Origin: Nocardia arthritidis
GTDB lineage: Bacteria > Actinomycetota > Actinomycetes > Mycobacteriales > Mycobacteriaceae
Reading direction: 5' to 3'
Length of the DNA: 64,000 nucleotides
Assembly: GCF_011801145.1 (NCBI RefSeq)
Contig: NZ_CP046172.1
Span: forward strand, 9,300,001-9,364,000
A program made the translations under genes and the position numbers. Every line of letters starts with the position of its first letter. Positions within the stretch are counted from its first letter, which is position 1. The notes below the pieces were generated by a model that saw only the letters and a program-made list of their open reading frames with translations, did not search any database and had not been told where the DNA came from. Shown here piece by piece: positions 1 through 10,512 of this stretch.

Positions 1-642
1 GTCGATATCGGCGCCGACCGGCACGAACCGCCCGGTGCGGGCCAGCCGGGCCCAGTCCGAGATCAACACCTTGGACTGGCGGCCGAATCCCGCCTGCCCC
101 AAGCGATCCCCCGGCCAGAATCCGGCGAGATTCGCGGTCAGCGAGACGGCGGCCGTGCCGAACAACATGCCGGGACCCGAAATCCCGCGGTAGCCACGGT
201 AATACGGCGTGCCCGAGGCGACCAGGACCAGCCCGCCGAGCCGACCGCGGATGCGCGAGGCATACATCACCGCCAACTGCCCGCCCATGCTGTGACCGAG
301 CAAATACGGTGTGCTGTCCGGGAATCGGGCGCGCACCACCTCGAACATCGCCGGGAAATCCACCGAAACCAGTTCGTGGTAGCCGTAGGCGCTGGCCGAG
401 CTCGGCTTCGGCCTGCTGTCACCGTTGCCGCGCAGTTCGCCGATCGCCACGTCGAAGCCGCGCCGCGACAGTCCGAGCGCGAATCCCTCGTAATACCCGC
501 CGGGTACGCCGAGCCCGGGCACGATCACCACGACCGGGCGCGGTGCGTCGGGGGTGACCGGGTGACGATGGGCGCCCCCGGCCGGGATCAGCCGTACCGG
601 GACGGTACTTCCGTCCGGCATCTGGATCGGAACTGTCTCCAT
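1..642 (-). CDS. Alpha/beta hydrolase, C-terminus beyond window
   Basis: The first 214 residues of an alpha/beta-fold hydrolase; the 3' end lies left of the window. The nucleophile elbow GHSMGG is visible at about residue 121, and an early strand and oxyanion-hole-like segment (VVVIVPGLGVPGGYY) at about residue 38. No signal peptide is seen, so it is probably cytoplasmic. The ATG at 642 is the only good start near the N-terminal MPDG strand. The acid and histidine of the triad are not in view, so the substrate (ester, lipid or peptide) cannot be assigned. A TetR gene lies 36 bp upstream on the same strand. Confidence 0.85.
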   Translation of the reverse strand, partial: METVPIQMPDGSTVPVRLIPAGGAHRHPVTPDAPRPVVVIVPGLGVPGGYYEGFALGLSRRGFDVAIGELRGNGDSRPKPSSASAYGYHELVSVDFPAMFEVVRARFPDSTPYLLGHSMGGQLAVMYASRIRGRLGGLVLVASGTPYYRGYRGISGPGMLFGTAAVSLTANLAGFWPGDRLGQAGFGRQSKVLISDWARLARTGRFVPVGADID

Positions 643-678
643 GGTGCGCACGCTACCGCGTCGGGTACCGGCCGGGCG

Positions 679-1311
679 TCAGGCGCCGACCGCGCCCATG
701 ATCACCCGGCTGAGCACGCGGATCACATCGTCCAGCGGCGGCCGCGGATCCGAACCGCTCCAGGAATCCACCACGTAGTTGACCGCCCCGATGATCGCGA
801 GCACCCGCATTTCGTAGTCACCGGGCGGGATTTCGCCCTGCATGGCGGCGTCCTCGGCGGCGCTGGCGAGCAGCGAACCCCAGACCCGGCGCAGCTCGAG
901 GCGGAACTTCTCCACCTTCGGCCCGGCGCCGACCACCTCGACCAGCGCGACGCGCGCCTTGCGCGGATCGGAGCCGATCGACTCGACGTACGCGCGCACC
1001 GCGGCATCGATGATCTCCAGCGCACTCGCATCGGCCTTCGCCGCGAGCGCCGCGGCCACCGCGTCACGCGACTCCTTGTCGATCTGCTCGTAGAGCTCGA
1101 GTAGTAGGGACTCGCGGCCGGTGAACTCCTCGTAGAACTGTCGCGAGGAGAGCCCGGCGTCCTTACAGATGGCGCCGACCGAACTATTCGCGTAGCCGTC
1201 GCGTGCGAAGACCGTCAGGCCCGATTCCAGAAAACGCGCACGCCGCTGACGTTGCCGGTCCTCAACGGGTTGCCCGGCATACATTCGTCCCGTATTCGCA
1301 TCCTGTGACAT
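679..1311 (-). CDS. TetR-family transcriptional regulator
   Basis: About 210 residues. The N-terminal helix-turn-helix is readable: a first helix (RRARFLESGLTVFARDGY) followed by SSVGAICKDAGLSSRQFYEEF. The rest is a helical ligand-binding and dimerisation domain typical of TetR. The ATG at 1311 is preferred over an in-frame TTG at 1323; neither has a strong ribosome binding site. It probably regulates the downstream hydrolase on the same strand. The ligand is unknown. Confidence 0.88.
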   Translation of the reverse strand: MSQDANTGRMYAGQPVEDRQRQRRARFLESGLTVFARDGYANSSVGAICKDAGLSSRQFYEEFTGRESLLLELYEQIDKESRDAVAAALAAKADASALEIIDAAVRAYVESIGSDPRKARVALVEVVGAGPKVEKFRLELRRVWGSLLASAAEDAAMQGEIPPGDYEMRVLAIIGAVNYVVDSWSGSDPRPPLDDVIRVLSRVIMGAVGA

Positions 1312-1696
1312 TGGGCCAGACAATACCTAAGCCCTACAGTTCCCCGGCACCGATCCGGGTGTTCCTTTCAACCGATACGCAATCGGGCGATAGCCGAAAG
1401 TTGGCGGCACAGTTGCACACTCGGTATTTAACGGACCAATCAGACGCAGCCCCTTGGGCTTAGGCAGAGCTGTTGGCTCGAAATCGACAAAGTTGGTTGA
1501 TGTCACTGGAGGTTTGCCAAAAAGGCGATAGTGAGCGATCACATCAATTATGTAACCTTTTTGAAGGAAATCTTTAGAACAATTTCTGACGGTCTGAACA
1601 TCAAACTCCGTGACACGATTCGATAAGTATTTGCTGACAATACGGACACGGTGCGCGCGTTGTTCGCGGGCGATAGCTGTTGGCGTGCTCGCGAAC
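1312..1696. other. AT-rich patch with an orphan coding-like frame
   Basis: This interval between a TetR gene and a Gly/Cys-rich gene has visibly lower GC than its neighbours (A/T runs at 1520-1640). On the minus strand a frame ending at a TAG at 1327-1329 stays open through the AT-rich part and encodes a normal-looking globular stretch (for example GYIIDVIAHYRLFGKPP) with codons ending in A/T. The first usable in-frame start is GTG at 1542 (71 residues), without a convincing ribosome binding site. It could be the tail of a horizontally acquired gene whose 5' part is lost, or a small real gene. No family was recognised. Confidence 0.35.
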
Positions 1697-2044
1697 TCAG
1701 CTGCTGCCGCCGCCGCAGCCGCCGCCACCGCAGCCACCGCCGCCACCGCACCCGTGGTGGCCGCCGCCGCAGCCGTGATGTCCGTGGCCGCCGCCGCTGC
1801 CGCTGCCCGAGTCGAAGTAGTAACTCGAGCTCGCGCCGGTGCCGCCCGACCGCCACGCCCGCCTGCGAGCCGCGCGATCACCCGGCGCAACGGGCCTTCG
1901 CCCCGCCAGCACCACGAGCGCGATGACCCAGGCGACCGCGGCGATCAAGGCTGCCGCACCGGCCCATGCGGTACCTAATGCCCCGAGCAGCCCCAACACC
2001 GCTATCAGCGCCAAACCCCCGAACAGCAGAAATTTGCCAAACAT
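1697..2044 (-). CDS. Small membrane protein with Gly/Cys/His-rich tail
   Basis: 115 residues. The ATG at 2044 is set by the strong upstream GGGGAGGAACG. Two hydrophobic segments occupy about residues 2-24 and 28-47, then a basic linker, then a striking C-terminal tail rich in Gly, His and Cys (HGHHGCGGG repeated, ending GGCGGGSS). Similar Gly/Cys tails end several actinobacterial membrane proteins of unknown function. The Cys and His residues could bind metal or form disulfides, but this is inference. Low-complexity coding may reduce prediction certainty. Confidence 0.65.
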   Translation of the reverse strand: MFGKFLLFGGLALIAVLGLLGALGTAWAGAAALIAAVAWVIALVVLAGRRPVAPGDRAARRRAWRSGGTGASSSYYFDSGSGSGGGHGHHGCGGGHHGCGGGGGCGGGGCGGGSS

Positions 2045-2156
2045 CGTTCCTCCCCGGACGATTCGGCCACGGCGGGCCGCTTCGCTTGATATTGCCCAAT
2101 TCTGCCGGGTTCGAACCATCCATCGGGTCCACCAGTTCTCGGGGCAACCGGAACGA

Positions 2157-2360
2157 TCAGGAGTCCCAGAACCTCAGCCTGCGTGCGATCTGGTCGTACC
2201 CGGCGATGTCGATGGCAAGGGCCGCAAAGCCGATCACCACCAGGATCACGAAAGCCAGTGCCGCCCAACTGATATCGAATGAAGCCACCACGGCCGCCGG
2301 TGCGGCGAGCCCGAATGCCACCCGCCAGACCCATTTCGGTTTGTCCTCGATCGCCAACAC
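2157..2360 (-). CDS. Small two-helix membrane protein
   Basis: 67 residues from a GTG at 2360 that sits 6 bases after AAGGAGG, a better start than the upstream ATG at 2432. Two hydrophobic helices (about residues 12-28 and 30-50) are followed by a charged C-terminus (RRLRFWDS). Nothing identifies a function. It is followed on the same strand by the Gly/Cys-rich membrane protein gene, so the two may be co-transcribed. Confidence 0.6.
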   Translation of the reverse strand: MLAIEDKPKWVWRVAFGLAAPAAVVASFDISWAALAFVILVVIGFAALAIDIAGYDQIARRLRFWDS

Positions 2361-2452
2361 CGCAGGCCTCCTTCGCCACAGCGCCGCTTCAGCCTTCACT
2401 CCATCGTCGCAGTGAAACCGGCCGGACGGCAACGCGAAGCGATGTCAGGCCC

Positions 2453-2776
2453 TCATCGAATCGCCGCGGGATGCTCGGTCGAGATGGCGGTGAGCAGACC
2501 CGGGAAGCGGTGATCCAGATCGTCGCCGCGCACCTGCACCAGGCGGTTGCGACCGGAGGCGAAGGTGCTGATCACCCCGGCGTCCCGGAGCACCTTCCAG
2601 TGGTGCGAGAGGGTGGCGGCGGTGATCTCGACGTCGAATCTGTCCGGACCGCACCGCATCGGCTCGCGCCGGCCGAGCAGCGCGCGCACCAACTCCAATC
2701 GCACCGGATCGGCCAGCGCACCGAGCACCCGCACCAGATCGAGATCCGCACTGTCGGGCTGGGGCAGCAGGCGCAC
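2453..2776 (-). CDS. ArsR-family winged-helix regulator
   Basis: 107 residues, the usual ArsR length. The fold is evident from ALADPVRLELVRALLG (dimerisation and first helices) and ATLSHHWKVLRDAGVIST (recognition helix), followed by the wing (GRNRLVQV). The ELCVC-type metal box is absent; one Cys (MRCGP) is present, so metal sensing is not supported. The GTG start at 2776 has GGAGCGAGAAA upstream. It may control the small membrane protein genes downstream. Confidence 0.85.
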   Translation of the reverse strand: MRLLPQPDSADLDLVRVLGALADPVRLELVRALLGRREPMRCGPDRFDVEITAATLSHHWKVLRDAGVISTFASGRNRLVQVRGDDLDHRFPGLLTAISTEHPAAIR

Positions 2777-2825
2777 TTTCTCGCTCCGATCGATTAGACG
2801 ACAGTCGCGATGGTACCGATTCGTT

Positions 2826-3308
2826 CTAAGTGGCAGCGTTTTTCGTTTCCGGCCTGATCGAATCCAGTAGGTCCGCGCAACGAATCAGCAAGTCTTCCAA
2901 CGCCACCCGCTCGGCATCGGTGAATTCGGCGGCGAGCGCGCGCTCCACCCGGATCGCGCGCGCGTCGGCATCCGCCATCACCGCCCGGCCCGCCTCGGTC
3001 AGCCTGGTCTCCAACACATTCCGATGCCAGGCGTGCGGCGTGCGTTCGATCAGACCTCGGTCCTGCAGGTTGGCCAGGATCGTATTCATCGTCGGCGGAG
3101 TGACCCCGCACAGCCGGGCCAGCGCCGCGGCCGAGATACCCGGGTTCTCGGTGAGGTAGAGCAGGGCCGCGTACTGCGGAACCGTCACGCCCGCCGGTTT
3201 CAGCGCGCTCGTCTTCGCGGTTTGCAGCGACCGCTCGGCGCGCTTGATGAAGCTGCCGATGCGCTCCGCGGCGGGCATCGAGGTCATGCCCGCATGGTAT
3301 CCGCCCAT
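2826..3308 (-). CDS. MarR-family regulator
   Basis: 160 residues with the MarR winged helix: PQYAALLYLTENPGISAAAL, recognition helix VTPPTMNTILANLQDRGLIE and a wing with HRNVLETRLTEAG. Start choice is open between ATG 3308 and ATG 3287; the upstream region carries no strong ribosome binding site. It is divergent from the SMP-30-like gene, and a dyad lies between them, so it probably represses both itself and that gene. Confidence 0.88.
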   Translation of the reverse strand: MGGYHAGMTSMPAAERIGSFIKRAERSLQTAKTSALKPAGVTVPQYAALLYLTENPGISAAALARLCGVTPPTMNTILANLQDRGLIERTPHAWHRNVLETRLTEAGRAVMADADARAIRVERALAAEFTDAERVALEDLLIRCADLLDSIRPETKNAAT

Positions 3309-3313
3309 CCCAT

Positions 3314-3347
3314 GATTAGAGTCTTGACTGTCATTAGAACTCTAATC
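3314..3347. promoter_or_regulatory. Probable MarR operator (inverted repeat)
   Basis: Perfect 9-bp arms GATTAGAGT (3314-3322) and ACTCTAATC (3339-3347) with a 16-bp spacer, in the divergent region between the MarR gene and the SMP-30-like gene. It overlaps the predicted plus-strand promoter. Assignment to the adjacent MarR protein is inference from position and symmetry. Confidence 0.65.
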
Positions 3348-3353
3348 TATGTT
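3324..3353 (+). promoter_or_regulatory. Candidate promoter of the SMP-30-like gene
   Basis: TTGACT at 3324-3329 and TATGTT at 3348-3353, spaced 18 bp, resemble a housekeeping sigma promoter. Both elements are interleaved with the inverted repeat at 3314-3347, so a bound repressor would block polymerase. Confidence 0.5.
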
Positions 3354-3409
3354 CGTATGCGTTCAACGATGCGCCTGCATTCGAGTTAACCGAGAACAAG
3401 AGGAAAACC

Positions 3410-4405
3410 ATGTCCCACCTGCTGCGTCGCGGCCTGGCGAGCATCGCGATCGTCATCTGTGGCCTGACCGATCAGGCGATCGCCACCGCGGCCAACGATC
3501 CATCCATCGCGGTCGCGTACGCATTGCCCGGCGACCGCGCGTACCCGGAGAGCATCGCCGTCGACCCGCGCAACGGGGATACCTACGTCAGCTCGTACAC
3601 CACCGGCGCGGTGTTCCGCGCGGCCTCGGGCGCGGCCACGGCCGAGACCTTCCTCGCGCCGGGCGCCGACGGCCGCAATACCGCGAACGGCGTCAAGGTG
3701 GATCCCGCGGGCCGCCTGTGGGTTATCGATTCGACCGCAGGAGTTTCGGTGTACGACACCGTGACTCACGCTCGGCTCGCCCGATTCACCGTCGCCGCAA
3801 CGAATCCCTTCTTCGTCAACGACCTGGCCTTCACCGCCGACGGCACCGCCTACCTCACCGACAGCAAACGACCGGTCGTATATCGAGTCACCCCAGGGCA
3901 ATTCGCCGAGGCCACGGCCAATGGCGGTTGCGGCGAACTGATTCCGGCCATGGACCTCGGCGCCGTCGTTCCGCCGCACGGACCGGATGCCTTCACCCTC
4001 AACGGTATTGCCGTCGACCCGACCGGCCGCTACCTGCTGACCGTCGATATGACCGGCGGCGGGCTCTTCCGTGCGTCGCTGAACCCCGGCGACCCGAATC
4101 CGGTACGCAAGGTCACGCTGAACGGCGGTGATATGAAGGCGGCCGACGGGATCGAACTGCGCGGCGAAACCCTCTGGGTCGCACACAACTCGACCAACTC
4201 CATCTCCCGCTGGCGACTGTCCGACGACGGCGCGACGGCCACCCAGGAGCAGCGGTTCACCGACCAATCCCTGCGCGTCCCAACCGGACTGGTGCACGTC
4301 GGCGACCGGCTGCTGGTCACCGCGTCACAGTTCGACAAGGGCGGACCGATGGGCCAGGGCACACCGACATTGCCGTTCGCCGTGCTGGACGTCTCCGGCA
4401 TTTGA
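3410..4405 (+). CDS. Secreted SMP-30/gluconolactonase-like beta-propeller
   Basis: 331 residues with an N-terminal signal-like hydrophobic segment (about residues 7-27, ending in AIATAA). The body shows repeated propeller strands of the NHL/SMP-30 type: SIAVDPRNGDTYVSSY, NGVKVDPAGRLWVIDS, NDLAFTADGTAYLTDS, NGIAVDPTGRYLLTVD. This suggests an extracytoplasmic sugar-lactone hydrolase or a binding propeller; the substrate is not readable. AAGAGGAAAACC precedes the ATG. Divergent from a MarR gene. Confidence 0.8.
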   Translation: MSHLLRRGLASIAIVICGLTDQAIATAANDPSIAVAYALPGDRAYPESIAVDPRNGDTYVSSYTTGAVFRAASGAATAETFLAPGADGRNTANGVKVDPAGRLWVIDSTAGVSVYDTVTHARLARFTVAATNPFFVNDLAFTADGTAYLTDSKRPVVYRVTPGQFAEATANGGCGELIPAMDLGAVVPPHGPDAFTLNGIAVDPTGRYLLTVDMTGGGLFRASLNPGDPNPVRKVTLNGGDMKAADGIELRGETLWVAHNSTNSISRWRLSDDGATATQEQRFTDQSLRVPTGLVHVGDRLLVTASQFDKGGPMGQGTPTLPFAVLDVSGI

Positions 4406-4408
4406 TCC

Positions 4409-4435
4409 GAAAGCCGGTGCACCGCACCGGCTTTC
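4409..4435. terminator. Bidirectional hairpin terminator
   Basis: Perfect 12-bp stem (GAAAGCCGGTGC and GCACCGGCTTTC) with a 3-nt loop between two convergent genes. It begins four bases after the plus-strand stop and ends two bases before the minus-strand stop, so it can serve both. Confidence 0.8.
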
Positions 4436-4437
4436 GT

Positions 4438-4821
4438 TCAGTAATCGCAAAGCTTGATCCAGTTGCGGTTGTCGTATGTGTTGTCGGCGACGAACAACCC
4501 CGCCCCGCTCACATACGGCACCGCGAGATCGAGATTCCCCTTGCGATAGACCGCCCACTTGTAGTTCCGCCCGTAGACGAGCCCCGCATCCTCCATACCC
4601 GAGAGAAACCCGTTGAAGTTGAAATTGTGGTTCTCGTTCCCGAAGGTACCGTCGGACTGCAGGTACGCGTACTGGTAGGTGTACGCGTAGTAATACCCCC
4701 AATCCGAAAGCGTCCCAGAGCAACTCCCGGAATTCGAGCTGGAGAACGAATCGGCCCGCGCCACCCCGACCCCCACCCCGAACACCAATACCCCCACCAG
4801 CCCCACCAAAATCCGTCGCAT
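4438..4821 (-). CDS. Small secreted protein, unknown function
   Basis: 127 residues from ATG 4821, preceded by GGGGGAG. An Arg-rich N-terminus and hydrophobic core (MRRILVGLVGVLVFGVGVGV) end in ARA-DS, a typical Sec signal with AXA cleavage. The mature part is Tyr/Asn/Gly-rich (DWGYYYAYTYQYAYLQSDG) with two Cys (near the mature N-terminus and in the last four residues) that could pair. No family was recognised. Confidence 0.7.
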   Translation of the reverse strand: MRRILVGLVGVLVFGVGVGVARADSFSSSNSGSCSGTLSDWGYYYAYTYQYAYLQSDGTFGNENHNFNFNGFLSGMEDAGLVYGRNYKWAVYRKGNLDLAVPYVSGAGLFVADNTYDNRNWIKLCDY

Positions 4822-4879
4822 ATCTCCCCCGTAGACTCCCGCCCTGTCAGTACCCCCCAAACCTAGTAGCCCGCCCCGA

Positions 4880-5176
4880 TCAGCGACCAGCTATTTCCTT
4901 AAAACCCCAGCACTCGAACCCTTTCCGAGTAACCGGCCGCACGACCTCGACGGATTCATCCGTCTCGAACGGTCCGCGCAGCCTCCGCAACAGCTCGGGC
5001 TCCGCATAGATTTCGGCGGTCGCCCGCCACTCGATCACCGCTCGATCGAGCCGCGCCGATCCAGTCACCGAATCATCCCGAGCACAAGCCAGCAATTCGG
5101 CGGCACACTGTGCGCGTGCTTCTTCGGGAAGCCAACCAAACCAAGGGAATTCGTTGTCGGATCGCTCCACGCTCAA
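4880..5176 (-). CDS. Hypothetical protein, 98 aa
   Basis: Acidic small protein with a predicted helical N-terminal half (LPEEARAQCAAELLACARDD) and a middle segment AVIEWRATAEIYAEPELLRR. It is translationally coupled to the larger upstream gene through an ATGA overlap at 5173-5176, so the two probably act together. No domain was recognised. A toxin or antitoxin role is possible for a coupled pair of this size but is not supported by motifs. Confidence 0.65.
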   Translation of the reverse strand: MSVERSDNEFPWFGWLPEEARAQCAAELLACARDDSVTGSARLDRAVIEWRATAEIYAEPELLRRLRGPFETDESVEVVRPVTRKGFECWGFKEIAGR

Positions 5177-5766
5177 CGATCACCTGCTGAGTGAGCGGGA
5201 GCGCAATCCTCGCCTGCCGCGGTTCGCAGGAAATCGACCAGATCGTCGATCCGGTAGCCGAGCAAGGGGGCGCGCTCGATCGCCATGAGCAGGAGCTGCC
5301 CCAAAATCTTTGCGCCCCAACCATCGAGGCCGCCGGAACACCACTCTTCGACTTTCTCCACGCCGAGGTCGGACATCATGAGTCCGTGTTCGGCGCGGAT
5401 CTCGGCACACAGCTCGGCGACCGCTTCGAGCAAGGTCGGGGCCTGGCGCTCGCATTCGAGTGCGAAGTAGCCGCCCGCATCCTCGACCTGGCACCCGCTC
5501 GGCGGCACCGCCTTGATCCCGTCGAAACGCGGATCATCGAATTTGATGTCCCACAAGCCGATTGGGCAATACGTCAGACCGAACCGATGCCATCCCGGCG
5601 GCAGCGGCGGCGGGGGCCGATAGGCGGTGAATCCGAATGCCTCCCGCGCCAACGCGGTGGCCTCGTCTCGGGATTCATGTCTGATCGTCACGGTGGTGTC
5701 ACCGTCATCCCCGGTGACCACCCATTCCCCGCTCTCCGGATCCTGCTCGTAACGGTACGAAACCAT
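5173..5766 (-). CDS. Hypothetical protein, 197 aa
   Basis: Cytoplasmic protein without signal or membrane segments. The N-terminus looks like beta strands (VSYRYEQDPESGEWVV, TTVTIRHES), then a Pro-rich turn (YRPPPPLPPGW), and a helical C-terminal half. GGGAGGGG precedes the ATG at 5766. First gene of a two-gene unit with the 98-aa protein (ATGA overlap). No family recognised. Confidence 0.68.
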   Translation of the reverse strand: MVSYRYEQDPESGEWVVTGDDGDTTVTIRHESRDEATALAREAFGFTAYRPPPPLPPGWHRFGLTYCPIGLWDIKFDDPRFDGIKAVPPSGCQVEDAGGYFALECERQAPTLLEAVAELCAEIRAEHGLMMSDLGVEKVEEWCSGGLDGWGAKILGQLLLMAIERAPLLGYRIDDLVDFLRTAAGEDCAPAHSAGDR

Positions 5767-5876
5767 GCGAACCCCTCCCTAGCTCGATCAAGTAGCACTC
5801 GACGGGTGCAGGGTACTGTGCTCGTCACGGTCGCATCGACGAATTTCCAGGGGTTTTCGGGGTCGCCGGAGAAAGG

Positions 5877-5915
5877 CCGAAGGCCGGTCCCACCTGGAGT
5901 GGAACCGGCCTTCGG
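5877..5915 (-). terminator. groEL2 terminator hairpin
   Basis: A perfect 12-bp stem (CCGAAGGCCGGT at 5877-5888 and its complement at 5904-5915) with a 15-nt loop, starting 24 bp after the groEL2 stop. On the minus strand the stem is followed by a short T-rich run. Consistent with an intrinsic terminator. Confidence 0.7.
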
Positions 5916-5939
5916 TTTCGAAAGGGGTTGGGGGTGGAC

Positions 5940-7732
<1,793 letters not shown>

Positions 7733-7740
7733 AGCCATTT

Positions 7741-7767
7741 TTAGCACTCGGGGGTATCGAGTGCAAG
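7741..7767. promoter_or_regulatory. CIRCE HrcA operator, distal copy
   Basis: TTAGCACTC, 9-nt spacer, GAGTGCAAG, close to the CIRCE consensus TTAGCACTC-N9-GAGTGCTAA. It begins 9 bp beyond the first copy, with a centre-to-centre distance of 35 bp. Confidence 0.88.
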
Positions 7768-7782
7768 GTCCGGCTCGGCGGA

Positions 7783-8088
7783 TCAGTGCGTGCGGGCGTC
7801 GTCGACCCGCAGGACCAGCGCGACGAAGGCATCGGCCCTGCGCTCCTCCGGCGACCGCGGTTCGCCGGATTCGACCGTGACCAGCTCGGCGTCGTGCAAC
7901 AGCAGCTCCGCCTCGACCCGCATGATCGCCCTGATGAACGGCGGCGCCACCTCTGGTGGCAGGTCGCCGTTGATGATGTACTCGCCGTCCGGACCCGATT
8001 CGGTGGAGACGTAAGACAGTGCCCGCATAAGATCTGCGCGCCGCTCCCCTGCAATTAGGTCGGAGTCCCTGTCATCCGCCATAGCCAC
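7783..8088 (-). CDS. Conserved hypothetical protein, 101 aa
   Basis: Small acidic cytoplasmic protein; GTG 8088 or ATG 8082 are both possible starts and neither has a clear ribosome binding site. The sequence reads as a helical protein (PPEVAPPFIRAIMRVEAELLLHDAELVTVE). A conserved hypothetical also sits beside groEL2 in mycobacteria, but orthology was not tested. Function unknown. Confidence 0.6.
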   Translation of the reverse strand: MAMADDRDSDLIAGERRADLMRALSYVSTESGPDGEYIINGDLPPEVAPPFIRAIMRVEAELLLHDAELVTVESGEPRSPEERRADAFVALVLRVDDARTH

Positions 8089-8261
8089 ATCTTAGCTATT
8101 GGCAAACGGCCGGGTGATGACGATCCGTGCAACCGTCCAGGAACAGCGCGGGTCGGCGACTCGATGGCGGCCGAGGTCAGGCGTAGATTTCCGGGCGAAC
8201 CACGATCATGCTCGACACGCGCCGCGGCGCGAGCGTCGGTCGACTACCGAAAGGGGTCCCC

Positions 8262-10334
8262 GTGCCCGCTCTCCCCTTCGATTCGCTCTACCGGCACGGC
8301 TTCGCGCGGGTGGCGGTGGCGGTGCCGCGAGTCCGCGTCGCGGATCCGGCGTTCAACGCCGAGGCGACCTTGGAACTGGCCCGGCGGGCGGCCGACGATC
8401 ACGCGGTGCTCACCGTCTTCCCCGAGCTCGGCCTGTCCAGCTATACCGCCGACGACCTGTTCCACCAGGACGCGCTCGACGACGCGACGGCCGCCGCGCT
8501 GAGCGCGATCGTGGCGGCCAGCGTCGATATCGATACGGTGCTCGCGGTCGGCGCGCCGGTGCGCGCGCAGGGACGCCTGTTCAACTGCGCGATCGCGATC
8601 TATCACGGCACGGTGCTGGGCGCGGTGCCCAAGAGCTATCTGCCGAATTACCGGGAGTTCTACGAGAAGCGCCAATTCGCCGCCGCCCGTGAGGTTTTGA
8701 CCGACCATGTGACGATCGCGGGGCAGCGGGCGCCGTTCGGCTCGGATCTGCTGTTCACCGCGACGAACCTGGACGGGTTCACCATGCATATGGAGGTCTG
8801 CGAGGACGGCTGGGTTCCGCTGCCGCCCAGCGGTTTCGCCGCGCTGGCCGGCGCCACCGTGCTGGTGAACCTGTCGGCGAGCAATATCGTCATCGGCAAA
8901 GCCGACTACCGGCGCGCGCTATGCACCGCGCATTCGGCCCGCTACCTCGCGGCATACCTGTATTCCGCTGCGGGACATGGGGAATCGACCACCGATATGG
9001 CTTGGGACGGGCAGGCGCTGGTGTGCGAGAACGGCGATCTGCTCGCCGAGGGCGAACGCTTCGCCGATCATCCACAGCTGGTCACCGCCGATATCGACCT
9101 GCAGCGCCTGGCCGCCGACCGGATACGCACCACCAGCTTCGCCGATAACGTGCACGACCACCGCGAACGACTGAACCGGTTGCGGCGCATCGAATTCGAA
9201 CTACCGGTGCCATCCGCCGCCGTCCCGCTGCGGCGGGAAATACCGCGCTTCCCCTACGTTCCCGCCGATCCGGCCGCCCGCAACGAGCGCTGCGCGGAGG
9301 TGCATCACATCCAGGTGGAGGGGCTGAGCACCCGCTTGCGCGCCACCGGATCCCAACATCTGGTGATCGGCGTATCCGGCGGCCTGGATTCGACGCAGGC
9401 ACTGATCGTCGCGGCCAAGACGATGGACCGGCTCGGGCTGCCGCGCACCAATGTGCTCGCCTACACCATGCCCGGGTTCGCGACCAGCACCCGAACCCAT
9501 ACCGACGCACACCGTTTGATGTCGGCGCTCGGTGTCAGCGCGGCCGAGATCGATATCCGGCCGTCGGCCACGCAGATGTTGCGCGACCTGAATCACCCTG
9601 CCGCGGACGGTGTTCCGCAATACGACATCACCTACGAGAATGTGCAGGCGGGTGAGCGGACCTCGCATCTGTTCCGGCTCGCGAACCAGCACCGCGGGCT
9701 GGTGGTGGGCACCGGCGATCTGAGCGAACTCGCGCTCGGCTGGTGCACTTTCGGCGTCGGCGATCATATGGCGCACTACAGCGTGAACGCCTCGGTGCCG
9801 AAAACCCTGATCAAATACCTGATCGCGTGGGCGGTGGACACCGAGCAGTTCGGCGCGGAGGCCGGTGAGGTGCTGTCTTCCATTCTGCGAACCGAGATTT
9901 CGCCGGAGCTGATCCCGGCAGGCGCCGACGGGACGGACGCGGCGCCCGGCCAGAGTTCGGAGGCCACTGTCGGCCCGTACGAACTGCAGGATTTCCACCT
10001 CTACTACCTGCTGCGCTTCGGTTATCGGCCGAGCCGGATCGCCTACCTGGCCAGGCACGCGTGGTCGGATCCCGACCGCGGCCGCTGGCCGGACCTGGTC
10101 GAGCAGCACAACGCATACGACCTTGCGGCGATCAAGTACTGGCTCGCCGAATTCCTGCGCCGATTCGTGCAGACCAGCCAGTTCAAGCGGTCGACGCTGC
10201 CGAACGCGCCGAAGGTCGGATCCGGCGGATCGCTGTCCCCGCGCGGCGATTGGCGCGCTCCGAGCGACGCATCGGCCGCGGCCTGGTTGGACGAACTCGC
10301 CCGCAACGTGCCCGGCTCCCCCGCCTCCCCGTGA
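8262..10334 (+). CDS. nadE: Glutamine-dependent NAD(+) synthetase
   Basis: 690 residues from GTG 8262, chosen because AAAGGGG precedes it and the N-terminus then aligns with the family ([12 protein letters not shown]). N-terminal nitrilase-type glutaminase domain (about 1-290) has its Glu in [10 protein letters not shown], Lys in PKSYLPNY and the nucleophile Cys in EVCEDGW. The C-terminal ammonia-dependent synthetase domain (about 345-660) has the ATP-pyrophosphatase loop SGGLDST. It amidates deamido-NAD using glutamine-derived ammonia, the last step of NAD synthesis. Length matches the two-domain mycobacterial enzyme (about 680 aa). Confidence 0.96.
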   Translation: MPALPFDSLYRHGFARVAVAVPRVRVADPAFNAEATLELARRAADDHAVLTVFPELGLSSYTADDLFHQDALDDATAAALSAIVAASVDIDTVLAVGAPVRAQGRLFNCAIAIYHGTVLGAVPKSYLPNYREFYEKRQFAAAREVLTDHVTIAGQRAPFGSDLLFTATNLDGFTMHMEVCEDGWVPLPPSGFAALAGATVLVNLSASNIVIGKADYRRALCTAHSARYLAAYLYSAAGHGESTTDMAWDGQALVCENGDLLAEGERFADHPQLVTADIDLQRLAADRIRTTSFADNVHDHRERLNRLRRIEFELPVPSAAVPLRREIPRFPYVPADPAARNERCAEVHHIQVEGLSTRLRATGSQHLVIGVSGGLDSTQALIVAAKTMDRLGLPRTNVLAYTMPGFATSTRTHTDAHRLMSALGVSAAEIDIRPSATQMLRDLNHPAADGVPQYDITYENVQAGERTSHLFRLANQHRGLVVGTGDLSELALGWCTFGVGDHMAHYSVNASVPKTLIKYLIAWAVDTEQFGAEAGEVLSSILRTEISPELIPAGADGTDAAPGQSSEATVGPYELQDFHLYYLLRFGYRPSRIAYLARHAWSDPDRGRWPDLVEQHNAYDLAAIKYWLAEFLRRFVQTSQFKRSTLPNAPKVGSGGSLSPRGDWRAPSDASAAAWLDELARNVPGSPASP

Positions 10335-10512
10335 CTTCAGGCCAGACTCGACTGCCGCGAGACCGGCGTTGGCGGCCGACGGTAAGTAGCTGGATGAGTC
10401 AGCCCGTACCCGGCGAGTTACCCATGTACTAACGAAATCAGCTGTGACGGTGACCATGGAGCTGATGCGTCTCGGTTGGGCCGGTATTCGCGGGACTGTC
10501 TATCGTTGCGTA

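Noticed and set aside
292..1104. Long plus-strand frame of 270 residues over the hydrolase and TetR genes
   Set aside because: It runs antisense to two recognised genes and has the Arg/His/Asp-rich composition typical of a high-GC shadow frame.
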